A program made the position numbers and the translations under genes. This document shows positions 46,060 through 54,234 of a DNA stretch of 64,000 nucleotides, piece by piece (position 1 is the stretch's first letter; each line of letters opens with the position of its first letter). Source of the DNA: Shewanella denitrificans OS217 (GTDB lineage: Bacteria > Pseudomonadota > Gammaproteobacteria > Enterobacterales > Shewanellaceae); contig NC_007954.1 in the NCBI RefSeq assembly GCF_000013765.1, positions 2,604,001-2,668,000 on the forward strand, written 5' to 3'. Below the pieces are notes generated by a model. It was not told where the DNA came from. It ran no database searches and saw only the letters and a list, made by a program, of their open reading frames with translations.

Positions 46060-47208
46060 TTACAGCGAATAACGCAGGCCAATGAGCAAGGCATCATCTT
46101 CTGACAATTCCATTGCGGCTGCTCTTTGGCCATTAAAATCGCCTAAGTTTTTAGAAAACTCAGCAAACACCACAGTGCTGGTATCAAACAGGTAATGCAC
46201 GCCGGCGACCATAGATTGGCGCTTAAACACATCTCCTTGGTAAGCCTTGGCATACTCTGCACTGGCTTCGAGTAAGTTATAGGTCAAGATGAAACGAATG
46301 CCATTGTCATATTGGTAAGCAATAATGGACTCGACGCCTTTTGATTCTGGGATCATTCGGTTTAGGTTATCGGTATCATGGAACTGGTTCCAATTGAAAT
46401 TAGCCGCGGCGTAAAAACCGGCCACATCCCACCAACCGTAAGCAAAACCAAAGCCATAGATATAATCTGTTTCATCAAAGCTTGTGCCATCAAAGCGATT
46501 GCCTTCCACTTGACCATAGTTGCCACCTAAGGTCATAAGCCATTGATCATTGACTTGATATGTCACCCCAAGACCTGCGGTGTTCGAATAATCAAGGCGA
46601 CTCACTTCAAGGGGGTCATTCGCTTTATCTAAGGTGATTTTTTCGCTTTTTAGCTGAACTTGCGCCGCAAAAGACACATCCCCTAAGCGATTACGGTATT
46701 GCACTATCTTATCACCGCGGCCAGTGCCATTTACCGCACCATCAAACTTGTTATAGGTGTAAGTGCCTGATGCATTACCATCGGTAAAGAAGGCTAAGTT
46801 GGTGTAGCACACGACATCGTACCAAGCTCCCCACTGCTTACCCATAGTTAAACTGCCATAATCCGCATGCGAAAGCCCGGCATAACCCAAGCGGTTATAG
46901 ATGAAGTCATCTTGAGAGGATCCAAAGCTTTCATCGCCGTTGTAAATCACCCGACCTGTGCCCACAGGGTCAACACCCCATTCGAGTTTGGCAAAGGCGT
47001 GCCAGTCATTTTTTAACTGGCGCTCGAACGCAAAATTAATTCTCGAAGCGCCGTTTGCGATTTCGCTAACGTCTTGAGTGTCTATTGCACGCACGTCAAT
47101 CCAGCCGCCAATGTTCACCTTATTGGTATCGTCTTTGTATATCTCAATGGCGACGGCTTGAGACGCCATTAATGCTGAAATGAGTGCTGTTAAATATGCT
47201 TGTTTCAT
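46060..47208 (-). CDS. Outer-membrane general porin (OmpC/OmpU type)
   Basis: A 382-residue trimeric beta-barrel porin of the gram-negative porin superfamily. The signal peptide (residues 1-20) ends SQAVA. The mature start IEIYKDDTNKVNIGGWIDVR is typical of Shewanella/Vibrio porins. RINFAFERQLKNDWHAFAKLEWG and the many alternating aromatic strands, with a C-terminal LIGLRYSL ending in a leucine near the barrel-closing aromatic, support the barrel. It is a single gene with its own terminator and a palindromic site upstream. Pore selectivity cannot be told. Confidence 0.92.
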   Translation of the reverse strand: MKQAYLTALISALMASQAVAIEIYKDDTNKVNIGGWIDVRAIDTQDVSEIANGASRINFAFERQLKNDWHAFAKLEWGVDPVGTGRVIYNGDESFGSSQDDFIYNRLGYAGLSHADYGSLTMGKQWGAWYDVVCYTNLAFFTDGNASGTYTYNKFDGAVNGTGRGDKIVQYRNRLGDVSFAAQVQLKSEKITLDKANDPLEVSRLDYSNTAGLGVTYQVNDQWLMTLGGNYGQVEGNRFDGTSFDETDYIYGFGFAYGWWDVAGFYAAANFNWNQFHDTDNLNRMIPESKGVESIIAYQYDNGIRFILTYNLLEASAEYAKAYQGDVFKRQSMVAGVHYLFDTSTVVFAEFSKNLGDFNGQRAAAMELSEDDALLIGLRYSL

Positions 47209-47233
47209 TGCGACTGCTCTTTTGCTGACATAA

Positions 47234-47256
47234 ACGTAATTGTTTTTTTATTACGT
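47234..47256 (-). promoter_or_regulatory. Inverted repeat in the porin leader
   Basis: ACGTAAT-TGTTTTTTT-ATTACGT, a perfect 7 bp inverted repeat with a 9 base spacer, 26 to 48 bases before the porin ATG. It can be an operator for a regulator or an mRNA hairpin at the 5' end. The regulator is unknown. Confidence 0.5.
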
Positions 47257-47496
47257 ACTTTAGTTTCATAGGTTCCATTTCAGAGTAGCAAAGCTCAGGA
47301 TTAGCTGGCAAACGAATACAGTAAACTCATTGAAATAAATAAAACTTAATACAATAAAAACAACCTAATAAAACAAATAAGAACAAATTACCTACTTTTC
47401 ATTTCCTTTTCAGCTAACAAACAGCAAATTGAAACACAAACCAACATGAAAATTAATTACAGCGCATTATCACTCACTCAAGCCCTTAGGCATAAA

Positions 47497-47519
47497 AAAG
47501 GATCCCAAAAGGATCCTTT
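47497..47519 (-). terminator. Terminator of the dmeF-type gene
   Basis: On the minus strand AAAGGATCC-TTTTG-GGATCCTTT followed by TTT. Stem of 9 bp, about 20 bases beyond the stop of the CDF transporter gene. Confidence 0.8.
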
Positions 47520-47540
47520 CTTATCACAGATGAATAAGGC

Positions 47541-48581
47541 TTAATTCATCTCTACCGTGATATGTGACACCTTGGGCAAGTGATGAGCCAGCAGTTTTTG
47601 ATAATGCTCCCTCCTGTTATGATATTGCCCGCTGTGAGAACAAATGGACAAAATAGCCGCATTATGACCTTCACTCAGGGTCCAAAGGTGTAAGTCTTCA
47701 ACCTTAATATCCGGGTCCTGCTCGATAATATGCTTCAAGGCAGCGACACTAGCTGGAGCTTGGGTTTTATCCAGCAGCACTGTGCTGGTTTGCTTAATTA
47801 AGCCTAAGGCCCATTTACTGATGATCACCGCCCCCACAATCCCCATGAGGGCATCCATCCACAGCCAACCAAAGTAACGCCCTGCAAACAAGGCTAAAAT
47901 CGCCAATACAGAGGTCAAGGTATCGGCGAGCACGTGAAAATATGCCGCCGACAAATTGTGATCTTTGTGTTCATGCCCATGGTGAGAATGTTCATGATGT
48001 TCGTGATGTTCGTGATGTTCGTCAGCATGATGGTGATGTTCGTGATGTTCGTGATGTTCGTGATGTTCGTGATGTTCGTGATGTTCGTGATGTTCGTGAT
48101 GTTCGTCAGCATGATGGTGATGCTCATCGTGCAGTACAAACACAGAAATAACGTTCACACCTAAACCAATAAAGGCCACCACCAAGGCTTCATCAAAGGC
48201 GATGCTTTCTGGAGACCATAAACGATGCAAGGACTCTACTATCATCAATAACGCCACGATCAACAGCGCCACTGCACTGGCAAATCCTCCCAAATAATTC
48301 ACTTTGCCCGTGCCGAAACTGAACAAGCTGTTATGGCTGTGCTTTCTCGCATAGGCGTAGACGAACATGGTGATTGCAAATGCTGCCGCATGGGTGCCCA
48401 TATGCCAACCATCGGCCAGCAAGGCCATGGAGCCTGACCAAGTGCCAACCCCAATCTCGGCAAACATGGTGACCAAGGTAATAAAAAACACGATTAGCAC
48501 CTTAGACTCTTTTCCCTTGGTTTCACTAAGGTAATGATGACTGTGCGCAGTAGATGCTGGATTAACTTTACTTGTATTCAT
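47541..48581 (-). CDS. dmeF: CDF-family metal efflux protein, DmeF type
   Basis: A 346-residue inner-membrane cation diffusion facilitator, of the DmeF group, that exports divalent metals such as Co2+ or Ni2+ against protons. Transmembrane block at about residues 28-155, with LLADGWHMGTHAAAF (the HxxxD-type metal site of TM2). A 60-residue His/Glu-rich loop (HEH-type repeats, about 153-210) follows, then two more helices with VLADTLTSVLAILALFAG (second site, HxxxD at HVLAD) and a cytoplasmic C-terminal domain. The loop is encoded by tandem repeats. It faces the DUF156-type regulator gene on the other strand, with a metal-type operator between. The choice of metal is inferred. Confidence 0.9.
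   Translation of the reverse strand: MNTSKVNPASTAHSHHYLSETKGKESKVLIVFFITLVTMFAEIGVGTWSGSMALLADGWHMGTHAAAFAITMFVYAYARKHSHNSLFSFGTGKVNYLGGFASAVALLIVALLMIVESLHRLWSPESIAFDEALVVAFIGLGVNVISVFVLHDEHHHHADEHHEHHEHHEHHEHHEHHEHHEHHHHADEHHEHHEHHEHSHHGHEHKDHNLSAAYFHVLADTLTSVLAILALFAGRYFGWLWMDALMGIVGAVIISKWALGLIKQTSTVLLDKTQAPASVAALKHIIEQDPDIKVEDLHLWTLSEGHNAAILSICSHSGQYHNRREHYQKLLAHHLPKVSHITVEMN
47989..48123. repeat. Nine-base tandem repeats coding the His-rich loop
   Basis: About a dozen copies of GATGTTCGT (coding HEH on the minus strand), interrupted twice by the module TCAGCATGATGGTGATG. The doubled 21-base module indicates a nested duplication. The unit is a multiple of three, so copy-number changes keep the frame and would only change loop length. 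All six frames tend to be open here, so other ORFs in it are artefacts. Confidence 0.92.
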
Positions 48582-48620
48582 AGATATTGAGCTTGATTGA
48601 GTGTGTGGATACCATTAAAC

Positions 48621-48640
48621 TATACTATACCCCAGTATAG
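48621..48640. promoter_or_regulatory. Candidate RcnR/DmeR-type operator
   Basis: TATACTATACCCCAGTATAG: AT-rich inverted arms (ACTAT...AGTAT-like) around a C4 tract, the layout of RcnR/CsoR-family operators. It lies in the 76 bases between the divergent transporter and regulator genes and could control both. Confidence 0.55.
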
Positions 48641-48657
48641 ATAAGATCAATATTCTC

Positions 48658-48933
48658 ATGTCACACATACATAAAGACAATAAAAAAATCCTGACTCGGG
48701 TTCGACGCATCAAGGGTCAAGCCGAAGCACTGGAGAAACTGCTTGAAACTCAGCCCGACTGCAGCCAAGTATTGCAGCAAATCGCAGCCATACGCGGCGC
48801 CACCAATGGCCTGATGACGCAGGTGCTAGAAAGCCACATCAGGGAACACTTAGGTGATGCATCCATTAGCGAAAGTGAACGCCAGGGCGAAGTGGAACAA
48901 GTGATACAAATCCTTAAAAGCTACCTCAAATAA
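48658..48933 (+). CDS. dmeR: Metal-responsive repressor of the CsoR/RcnR (DUF156) family
   Basis: A 91-residue all-helical DUF156 repressor. It starts MSHIHKDNKKILTRVRRIKGQAEALEKLLE (segments), with HIH near residue 3 and Cys at position 36 (QPDCSQVLQQIAAIRGATNGL). These match the N-terminal His, the Cys and the helix-2 His positions that bind Ni/Co in RcnR-like proteins. The C-terminal HIREHL gives another pair. It would release the operator when metal is in excess and so derepress the CDF gene. The dmeR name rests on the divergent arrangement with dmeF. Confidence 0.85.
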   Translation: MSHIHKDNKKILTRVRRIKGQAEALEKLLETQPDCSQVLQQIAAIRGATNGLMTQVLESHIREHLGDASISESERQGEVEQVIQILKSYLK

Positions 48934-49064
48934 GCCTGAGGCCCTTAAGGATCATTACCGTCATGCTATTGACCCTGTTTCTCTGTGTTCAGCCACAATA
49001 TGTCTAGCCATAGCAGTAAATCTGCCAGTAGAATACGCCTCTCATTAAGACTCAGGATCCCGTT

Positions 49065-49658
49065 ATGGAGTTAATACTCGCCATCACCTTGTTTGCCTTT
49101 TCATCTGGCATAACCCCAGGGCCAAACAACATCATGTTGATGACTTCAGGGGTGAATTTTGGCATCAAGCCTTCATTACCTCATTTAGCTGGTATATGTT
49201 TAGGTTTCCCTTGCATGGTTTTAGCCATAGGACTGGGTCTGAGCTCAGTGTTTCAAGCCTACCCGGTATTGCACCTCATCATTAAAGTACTGGGGGTGAG
49301 TTATCTGCTGTATTTGTCTTGGTTAATCGCCAGAAGCAGTAACAAGATGGAAGGGAAACAATTGAGCCAACCCTTTAGTTTTATTCAGGCGGCGGCGTTT
49401 CAATGGGTGAATCCTAAGGGATGGATCATGGCGGTCGGTGCCATTGCCACCTTTACCGTACAAACGGCGGATATGACACCACAAGTCTTGACCATAGCGA
49501 CTGTGTTCTTATGTGTCGCCTTTCCTTGCGCCATGGTGTGGCTCACTTTTGGTGTGGCACTCAAGCGATTATTAAAAAACCAGCGTCAACAAAAAATATT
49601 CAATATTACCATGGCGTTACTGCTAGTCGCCTCCATCTTGCCTATGATAGGGGCTTGA
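49065..49658 (+). CDS. LysE/RhtB-family amino-acid exporter
   Basis: A 197-residue inner-membrane protein with six hydrophobic helices. The conserved start FAFSSGITPGPNNIMLMTSG (about residues 11-29) carries the PGPN motif, and AFQWVNPKGWIMA holds the second conserved NPKG motif. The family exports amino acids such as lysine, threonine or homoserine lactones; the substrate here is unknown. No ribosome site is strong. The stop lies 7 bases before a weak upstream start of the next gene, and the two may be cotranscribed. Confidence 0.92.
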   Translation: MELILAITLFAFSSGITPGPNNIMLMTSGVNFGIKPSLPHLAGICLGFPCMVLAIGLGLSSVFQAYPVLHLIIKVLGVSYLLYLSWLIARSSNKMEGKQLSQPFSFIQAAAFQWVNPKGWIMAVGAIATFTVQTADMTPQVLTIATVFLCVAFPCAMVWLTFGVALKRLLKNQRQQKIFNITMALLLVASILPMIGA

Positions 49659-49731
49659 GTCTTGAATGCTAAACACCCAAATCACCCAGGGCAGAATTTG
49701 CCCCAAACAAGCCAATTTTGAGATAAAGGTA

Positions 49732-50289
49732 ATGGATCAACAGCAGCAAGAACATCAACAGATGATAAGCGCCACATCTAACTGGGTTAGCAATGTCATC
49801 ATGAAATATAACCTCTGCCCTTTTGCTCGCAAAGAAGTTGAACGGGGCAGTATTCGCTATCTAGTGGTAGAAGAAACTAAGCGTAAGCAAGTACTGGCGG
49901 CGCTCATTAAAGAATGCCAATTTCTAGATGAAAACCCTGATATGGAAACCAGTTTAGTCATACTTGCGCGGGGTTTTGAAGGGTTTTATGACTACTTAGA
50001 TCTGCTTGATTCTGCCAATGATGCGCTATTGGATAATGCCTATGAAGGTGTTTATCAGCTGGCAAGCTTTCATCCTGATTATTGCTTTGAAGATGAACCC
50101 CAAGACAGTCCGGCAAACTTCACTAATCGCTCTCCCTACCCCACATTGCATATCATTCGAGAGTCCAGCATGGAACAAGCTTTAGCCAGTTATCATGATC
50201 CTGAATCGATCCCTCTGCGCAACATGGCTTTTGCCAATAAAAAAGGCAGTGATTTTTTTATTAAACTCTTGAGTGAGTGTCACAAATAG
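49732..50289 (+). CDS. DUF1415 family protein
   Basis: A 185-residue soluble protein of the DUF1415 family, whose function is unknown. The family signature is visible as VIMKYNLCPFARKEVERGSIRY (about residues 21-42), FHPDYCFEDE (about 118-127) and NFTNRSPYPTLHIIRE. ATG 49732 is chosen because AAAGGTA directly precedes it; an earlier ATG (49666) gives 22 more residues with a non-family start. It follows the LysE gene by 73 bases. A long hairpin closes its 3' side. Confidence 0.85.
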   Translation: MDQQQQEHQQMISATSNWVSNVIMKYNLCPFARKEVERGSIRYLVVEETKRKQVLAALIKECQFLDENPDMETSLVILARGFEGFYDYLDLLDSANDALLDNAYEGVYQLASFHPDYCFEDEPQDSPANFTNRSPYPTLHIIRESSMEQALASYHDPESIPLRNMAFANKKGSDFFIKLLSECHK

Positions 50290-50305
50290 CGCTAAAAATG
50301 ACAGA

Positions 50306-50335
50306 GGGCTTGCTTTAACTAAGTAAAGCAAGCCC
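50306..50335. terminator. Hairpin between convergent genes
   Basis: GGGCTTGCTTTA-ACTAAG-TAAAGCAAGCCC, a perfect 12 bp stem. No T run on either side, so efficiency is uncertain, but the position between two convergent genes supports a terminator or stability element. Confidence 0.65.
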
Positions 50336-50372
50336 TGCTTGGTGTGTCATTCACGCTTAGTGATTTGCTGAC

Positions 50373-51125
50373 CTAGTTTATCCCAGCTTCCACCTGATAT
50401 TTATCTTTCAAGGCTTGAATTTCAGCGCTGCTTGATTTCAAAAATGCGTTAAACTGCTCGACGATATCCGGCCTTTTAATACTTGAAATCGCATAGGCGC
50501 TGCGGGTGTGAGGCAAAGAAGCATCGAACACCATCAATTCAGGTTTTTTCATGACTTCCCGCAAATGATACATGGCTACCGCCACGTTGAAATAAGCCCC
50601 CTCGACACGGCCACTTTCTACCTGCTTAACAAGTGCATCTAAGTTATTGTTTTCAGTTACCTTAACGCTTCCGGCGCCAATTTTATCTAAGTAATCAAAT
50701 GGGGTAAAACCCGCTATGGTGCCAAGGCGAAACTTATCCCCAATGCCTTTCCCCTTATTGGCAGGCAATACTAAGGTACCATCAATAAAATTAACCACAG
50801 GGTCGCTATAGACGACTTTGTGTGCAGCCTTGGCATCCGATGCCCAGAAGGCATTATCTGGGTACTTAAGGTCCACTTCACCCGCTAAATAAACACTCAA
50901 GAGTCTTTTTATTGGGTAGGCTTTGTAACTGACGCTATGGCCATTTTTACTGGCGAACAAATCAATAACGTCGCGAGCAAAACCTTGGTAGTTTCCATTC
51001 TCATATTGATATTGAGGATAATACTCTGTGGTCTCAACCCCGATAGTCAATTCATCGGCCATTAAGCCCATAGATGCAAACACAGATCCAAACAAACAGA
51101 TACAAAATCGAATAGTTTTTAGCAT
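50373..51125 (-). CDS. Periplasmic solute-binding protein (SBP_bac_3 type), orphan
   Basis: A 250-residue exported protein with signal peptide (residues 1-22 or so, ending SMGLMA) and the type II binding fold: YQYENGNYQGFARDVIDLFAS, AYPIKRLLSVYLAGEVDLKYPD, GTIAGFTPFDYL, and VESGRVEGAYFNVAVAMYHL. It is paralogous in style with the protein at 10.5-11.3 kb. No permease or ATPase gene is adjacent, so it may serve a distant transporter or act as a sensor. The ligand is unknown. The 5' region is unremarkable. Confidence 0.82.
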   Translation of the reverse strand: MLKTIRFCICLFGSVFASMGLMADELTIGVETTEYYPQYQYENGNYQGFARDVIDLFASKNGHSVSYKAYPIKRLLSVYLAGEVDLKYPDNAFWASDAKAAHKVVYSDPVVNFIDGTLVLPANKGKGIGDKFRLGTIAGFTPFDYLDKIGAGSVKVTENNNLDALVKQVESGRVEGAYFNVAVAMYHLREVMKKPELMVFDASLPHTRSAYAISSIKRPDIVEQFNAFLKSSSAEIQALKDKYQVEAGIN

Positions 51126-51356
51126 ACCAATTCCCTCAATGTATTAGATAACACCAAGTGTAGAAGGTAAAAATCATTCAGCCATAACAAAGGGTTATTT
51201 TTTTGAATTTGCAATAATTAAACCCTGTTTAATTCACAAATATGACCCTTAATAATATTGGTTAGGCCATACTTGAAGCACTATGGTTAATAGCAGAATT
51301 GACCCTTAGCACCAGTCCTTAACACCTGCCTTTTGAACCATCCATAAGGAGTCATG

Positions 51357-52295
51357 ATGCAAATCCTGGCGCTAAATGCCATCGCAGCCATGTTGCCAAC
51401 CCGCTCAGAACAAAGCCATAAGGCAAGTTTTGGTCATGTTTTCAATGTGGCAGGTTCCATCAATTATCCTGGCGCTGCATACCTTTCAAGTATCTCAGCC
51501 CTGCGCGTAGGGGCGGGTTATGTGACGTTAGCCAGCAGCCTTTTGGTTTGCCAGCGAGTGGCTGCCCAAAGCCCAGATCTGGTGTTCTTGCCTTTGCCAA
51601 GCGTCCATGAGGCTGCAAATGATTTTTTGCCCAGCGAAAGCGCGGCGCAGATTTTGTCACAGCTTAAACGAGTGAATACCAAGCTGTGTAGCATGAGCAT
51701 AGGTTCAGGCCTTGGCAGGATAGCCCAGACAGCAAGAGTGGCAGATGAAGCGCACACTGATAATTATGCTTTTTTCTGTGCCCTCCTCCATGGCCTACAA
51801 CAAGAAACCCTCCCCATAGTGTTAGATGCCGATGGGCTTAATTTTCTCTCACGTAAACCCTTAACCCTGCCGGAAAACTGCCTACTAACCCCTCACCCCA
51901 AGGAATTATCACGCCTGTTAGCGGTCTCAGTCGCCCATATTCAAGCCGATAGAGTGAAATATGCACAGCAAGCAGCCCTGCAATTTAACGCCATAGTGGT
52001 ACTAAAAGGGGCCAATACTGTAATAACCGATGGAAAGCGCGTGTTTATTAATCCTACCGGCAACAGTGCGTTGGCCAAAGCGGGTACGGGGGATGTGTTA
52101 ACCGGAATGATAACGGGATTTTGCGCCCAAGGGGTTTCTCCCTTAAATGCAGCGTGTTTAGGGGTCTATTTACATGGTTTAGCTGGGGATATCGCCGCAC
52201 TAGCGCTTAGCCCTTACAGCATGTTGGCATCTGATTTAATTAACTTTATTCCTAAGGCCCTTATTAGGGTCTTACAGGCTAAATATCAGAATTGA
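51357..52295 (+). CDS. nnrD: ADP-dependent NAD(P)H-hydrate dehydratase (stand-alone)
   Basis: A 312-residue ribokinase-like enzyme that repairs S-NAD(P)HX with ADP or ATP. KASFGHVFNVAGS and GAAYLSSISALRVGAGYVT (about residues 22-60) are the family start, SIGSGLGR is the glycine-rich loop, PIVLDADGLNFLS carries the acidic residue, LTPHPKELSRL, and GNSALAKAGTGDVLTGMI is the catalytic loop with GTGD. In most enterobacteria (YjeF/NnrDE) this domain is fused to an epimerase; here the epimerase domain is absent and is not nearby. The second ATG has AAGGAG at better spacing. It converges on the next gene and overlaps it by 10 bases. Confidence 0.92.
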   Translation: MQILALNAIAAMLPTRSEQSHKASFGHVFNVAGSINYPGAAYLSSISALRVGAGYVTLASSLLVCQRVAAQSPDLVFLPLPSVHEAANDFLPSESAAQILSQLKRVNTKLCSMSIGSGLGRIAQTARVADEAHTDNYAFFCALLHGLQQETLPIVLDADGLNFLSRKPLTLPENCLLTPHPKELSRLLAVSVAHIQADRVKYAQQAALQFNAIVVLKGANTVITDGKRVFINPTGNSALAKAGTGDVLTGMITGFCAQGVSPLNAACLGVYLHGLAGDIAALALSPYSMLASDLINFIPKALIRVLQAKYQN

Positions 52296-52765
52296 TAGCC
52301 ATGGGCAGCTATCATGCCTGCAAACAGGGCTGCTAGGCTCAAACTCAGTAAAACAAGGTGCATGAGCTGCAATACCTTAAAGGTACGCCGACTGTTTTGT
52401 ATCGCCTGTGTGTGGAACCAGCGATGTAAAAATAATGGCTCAAGCACAAACAAGACTAAGCTAAACAATGTCCAGACGAAGATCATCAGATGCAGCCACC
52501 ACTGGCTAGGCTCAAGCAAACGTGACCAAGCATTCATAACATGGAGCATATAAAAACCAGAAGCCCCTGCAACTAAGGTGGACAGCTTAGCTTGAGTGCT
52601 AAAGCAGCCCTCTAAGCGCTCAAACTGAGTTAATCTCTGGTCTGCATCGGCATCGCGCCTAAGGGCAGGTATCAGCACTGTCGTCACAAAAGCCACCCCG
52701 CCAATCCAAAACACTATGGCTAACACATGCAAGGCTTTAGCAATAATAAAATACTGAAAGTTCAA
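52286..52765 (-). CDS. Small four-helix membrane protein (CopD-like)
   Basis: A 159-residue integral membrane protein with four hydrophobic helices (about residues 6-30, 62-85, 88-110 and 125-150). The His in KALHVLAIVFWIGGVAFV resembles the start of CopD/YebZ or DUF2269 type membrane proteins, but the match is only by pattern. It may bind heme or copper; unproven. The gene has no ATG start: TTG at 52765 has GAGG 9 bases ahead; a TTG at 52780 is the alternative. Its 3' end overlaps that of the nnrD gene by 10 bases. Confidence 0.7.
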   Translation of the reverse strand: MNFQYFIIAKALHVLAIVFWIGGVAFVTTVLIPALRRDADADQRLTQFERLEGCFSTQAKLSTLVAGASGFYMLHVMNAWSRLLEPSQWWLHLMIFVWTLFSLVLFVLEPLFLHRWFHTQAIQNSRRTFKVLQLMHLVLLSLSLAALFAGMIAAHGYQF

Positions 52766-52892
52766 ATGACTTAACCTCAATCAACCGAGAGTGATACCCA
52801 TTGAATGAGTGAATCATGCACTGTGAAGCTTCACAAGCTTGATATTAAAGACTCTCGACTTAGGTCACAGTTAAAATCAAATAGACATAAAA

Positions 52893-52917
52893 AAGCAGTC
52901 ACTAAAAAGTGACTGCT
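52893..52917 (-). terminator. Terminator of the ABM-domain gene
   Basis: Minus strand AAGCAGTCACT-TTTT-AGTGACTGCTT then TTTT: an 11 bp stem with a T run, 28 bases past the stop. Confidence 0.88.
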
Positions 52918-52945
52918 TGGATTGTGCACAGATGAGTATATCCCG

Positions 52946-53266
52946 TTACGCTTCCTGCTCTAGCATTTCACTGTGATCCTGAAACACTTCTGCTATACGT
53001 ATGCGGTAGGATTTAAACATCAAAGGAATAATCCCTGATTCAGCCGCAATACTGTGGGCCATCTGGTTGCGCCAATGAGTAATAGAGTCAATATCCTCCC
53101 AAAATGACAGACTTAATACTTTGCCATCATCGGTTAAGCTCTGAAAACGCTCAATGGAAATCAAACCTTTACGCCCTTCCAAGTATTTACGCATTTCTTG
53201 AGCCACATGCAAGTACTCACTCTTGCCTTCTACTGTGGGGACAACTTCAAATATAACGGCAATCAT
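52946..53266 (-). CDS. Antibiotic-biosynthesis-monooxygenase (ABM) domain protein
   Basis: A 106-residue dimeric alpha/beta barrel protein of the ABM family: MIAVIFEVVPTVEGKSEYLHVA at the start, EGRKGLISIERFQS and VLSLSFWEDIDSITHWRNQ in the middle. These small proteins include quinol monooxygenases and heme-degrading enzymes; no catalytic role can be assigned here. A clear AGGAG ribosome site precedes the ATG. It sits 61 bases downstream of the methyltransferase gene on the same strand and may share its transcript. Confidence 0.85.
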   Translation of the reverse strand: MIAVIFEVVPTVEGKSEYLHVAQEMRKYLEGRKGLISIERFQSLTDDGKVLSLSFWEDIDSITHWRNQMAHSIAAESGIIPLMFKSYRIRIAEVFQDHSEMLEQEA

Positions 53267-53327
53267 GGCACTCTCCTGCTAAGGTTTTTTCACATTGATA
53301 ATTACAAGATTGAATAGACTGATTTAA

Positions 53328-54113
53328 TTAATTTTTAGTCCCTTTGATACTGTATACCAGAGGTAAAGGGTTCTCGCCAACCAACTGGGAAAATCGCTTA
53401 GGCTCTCGCTCCTCTAAACCATCGAAACAATCGAAGGGACTGAAGGGAAATTCATTCACCATATCTATCTTGATACCGGCATTGATCAATGCGGTGATCA
53501 CTCGGCTTAATGGGTGGGACCATGACGCCATGCTGGCTTGTTTGCCATCACAATTCTCTGTATAGGTGCCTTCATCACACACAAAGGGCGCTGGGGCATA
53601 AAAATAGCTTTCGCCATCCAATAAATCACGAATGGGATGAAATTCAGCCATATAAAAACAGCCGCCACTTTTCAAACTATCGGCAATCACTTCGGCCCAA
53701 GTATCTATGCAAGGTAGCCAGCAAATAGTGCCAAATGAGGTAAACACAATATCAAACTCGGCTTTGGCCTGCTCACCAAAACTGTAGACATCGCTACAAA
53801 TAAAACACGCATCTAAGTTTAAGGCATGATTTAACTCGCGGGCCTTATTTATGGCAGGCTCTGAAAAATCAACGCCCGTCACCTTGGCACCTAAGCGCGC
53901 CCAAGACAAACTGTCTAAGCCAAAGTGGCATTGCAGGTGAAGCATTTTTTTGCCTTTGACTTCAATTTCAGTCAATTCACTCGACTCTATCTCAGTGAGT
54001 GAACTCTGGCCTTGCATAAATCCATTTACGTCATAAAACTGCGAGTCAAAGTGGACTTTGGCCCTCTCATCCCATGCCTTCTGATTAAGGCTAAAATAAC
54101 TGCTGACTGACAT
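53328..54113 (-). CDS. SAM-dependent methyltransferase (class I)
   Basis: A 261-residue cytoplasmic class I methyltransferase. Motif I is MLHLQCHFGLDSLSWARLGAK (about 57-77) with LHLQCHFG in place of the usual GxGxG, a pattern shared by one family of unassigned bacterial methyltransferases. Motif II follows at VTGVDFSEPAI, and motif IV at FDIVFTSFGTICWLP. The acceptor is unknown. The second ATG is chosen since GGATGG lies 8 bases ahead; a first ATG four codons upstream is possible. It faces away from the chemoreceptor gene, and a terminator separates them. Confidence 0.82.
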   Translation of the reverse strand: MSVSSYFSLNQKAWDERAKVHFDSQFYDVNGFMQGQSSLTEIESSELTEIEVKGKKMLHLQCHFGLDSLSWARLGAKVTGVDFSEPAINKARELNHALNLDACFICSDVYSFGEQAKAEFDIVFTSFGTICWLPCIDTWAEVIADSLKSGGCFYMAEFHPIRDLLDGESYFYAPAPFVCDEGTYTENCDGKQASMASWSHPLSRVITALINAGIKIDMVNEFPFSPFDCFDGLEEREPKRFSQLVGENPLPLVYSIKGTKN

Positions 54114-54173
54114 TGAAATTACCATCCTTGTTTATTGTTTCGTGCCAATGTTAACACATTGTAAAACAGATAA

Positions 54174-54196
54174 AAACCGAGCAAAGTGCTCGGTTT
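54174..54196 (-). terminator. Terminator of the chemoreceptor gene
   Basis: Minus strand AAACCGAGCA-CTT-TGCTCGGTTT followed by TT: a 10 bp stem about 40 bases beyond the stop. Confidence 0.85.
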
Positions 54197-54234
54197 ATTC
54201 AGACCTAGACAGTAATCAGCACAGCTTTGATTAC

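Larger units (their letters stand above)
47209..47540. other. Porin upstream region and dmeF downstream region
   Basis: 332 bases, AT-rich, with the porin promoter, a palindrome at 47234-47256 and the dmeF terminator. No gene seen. Confidence 0.5.

Noticed and set aside
47989..48123. A possible CRISPR array
   Set aside because: The repeats are 9 bases with no spacers and lie inside a coding sequence.
47915..48164. Open reading frames on both strands across the CDF His-repeat region
   Set aside because: The 9-base repeat keeps several frames open. The real gene is dmeF on the minus strand, confirmed by conserved CDF segments on either side.
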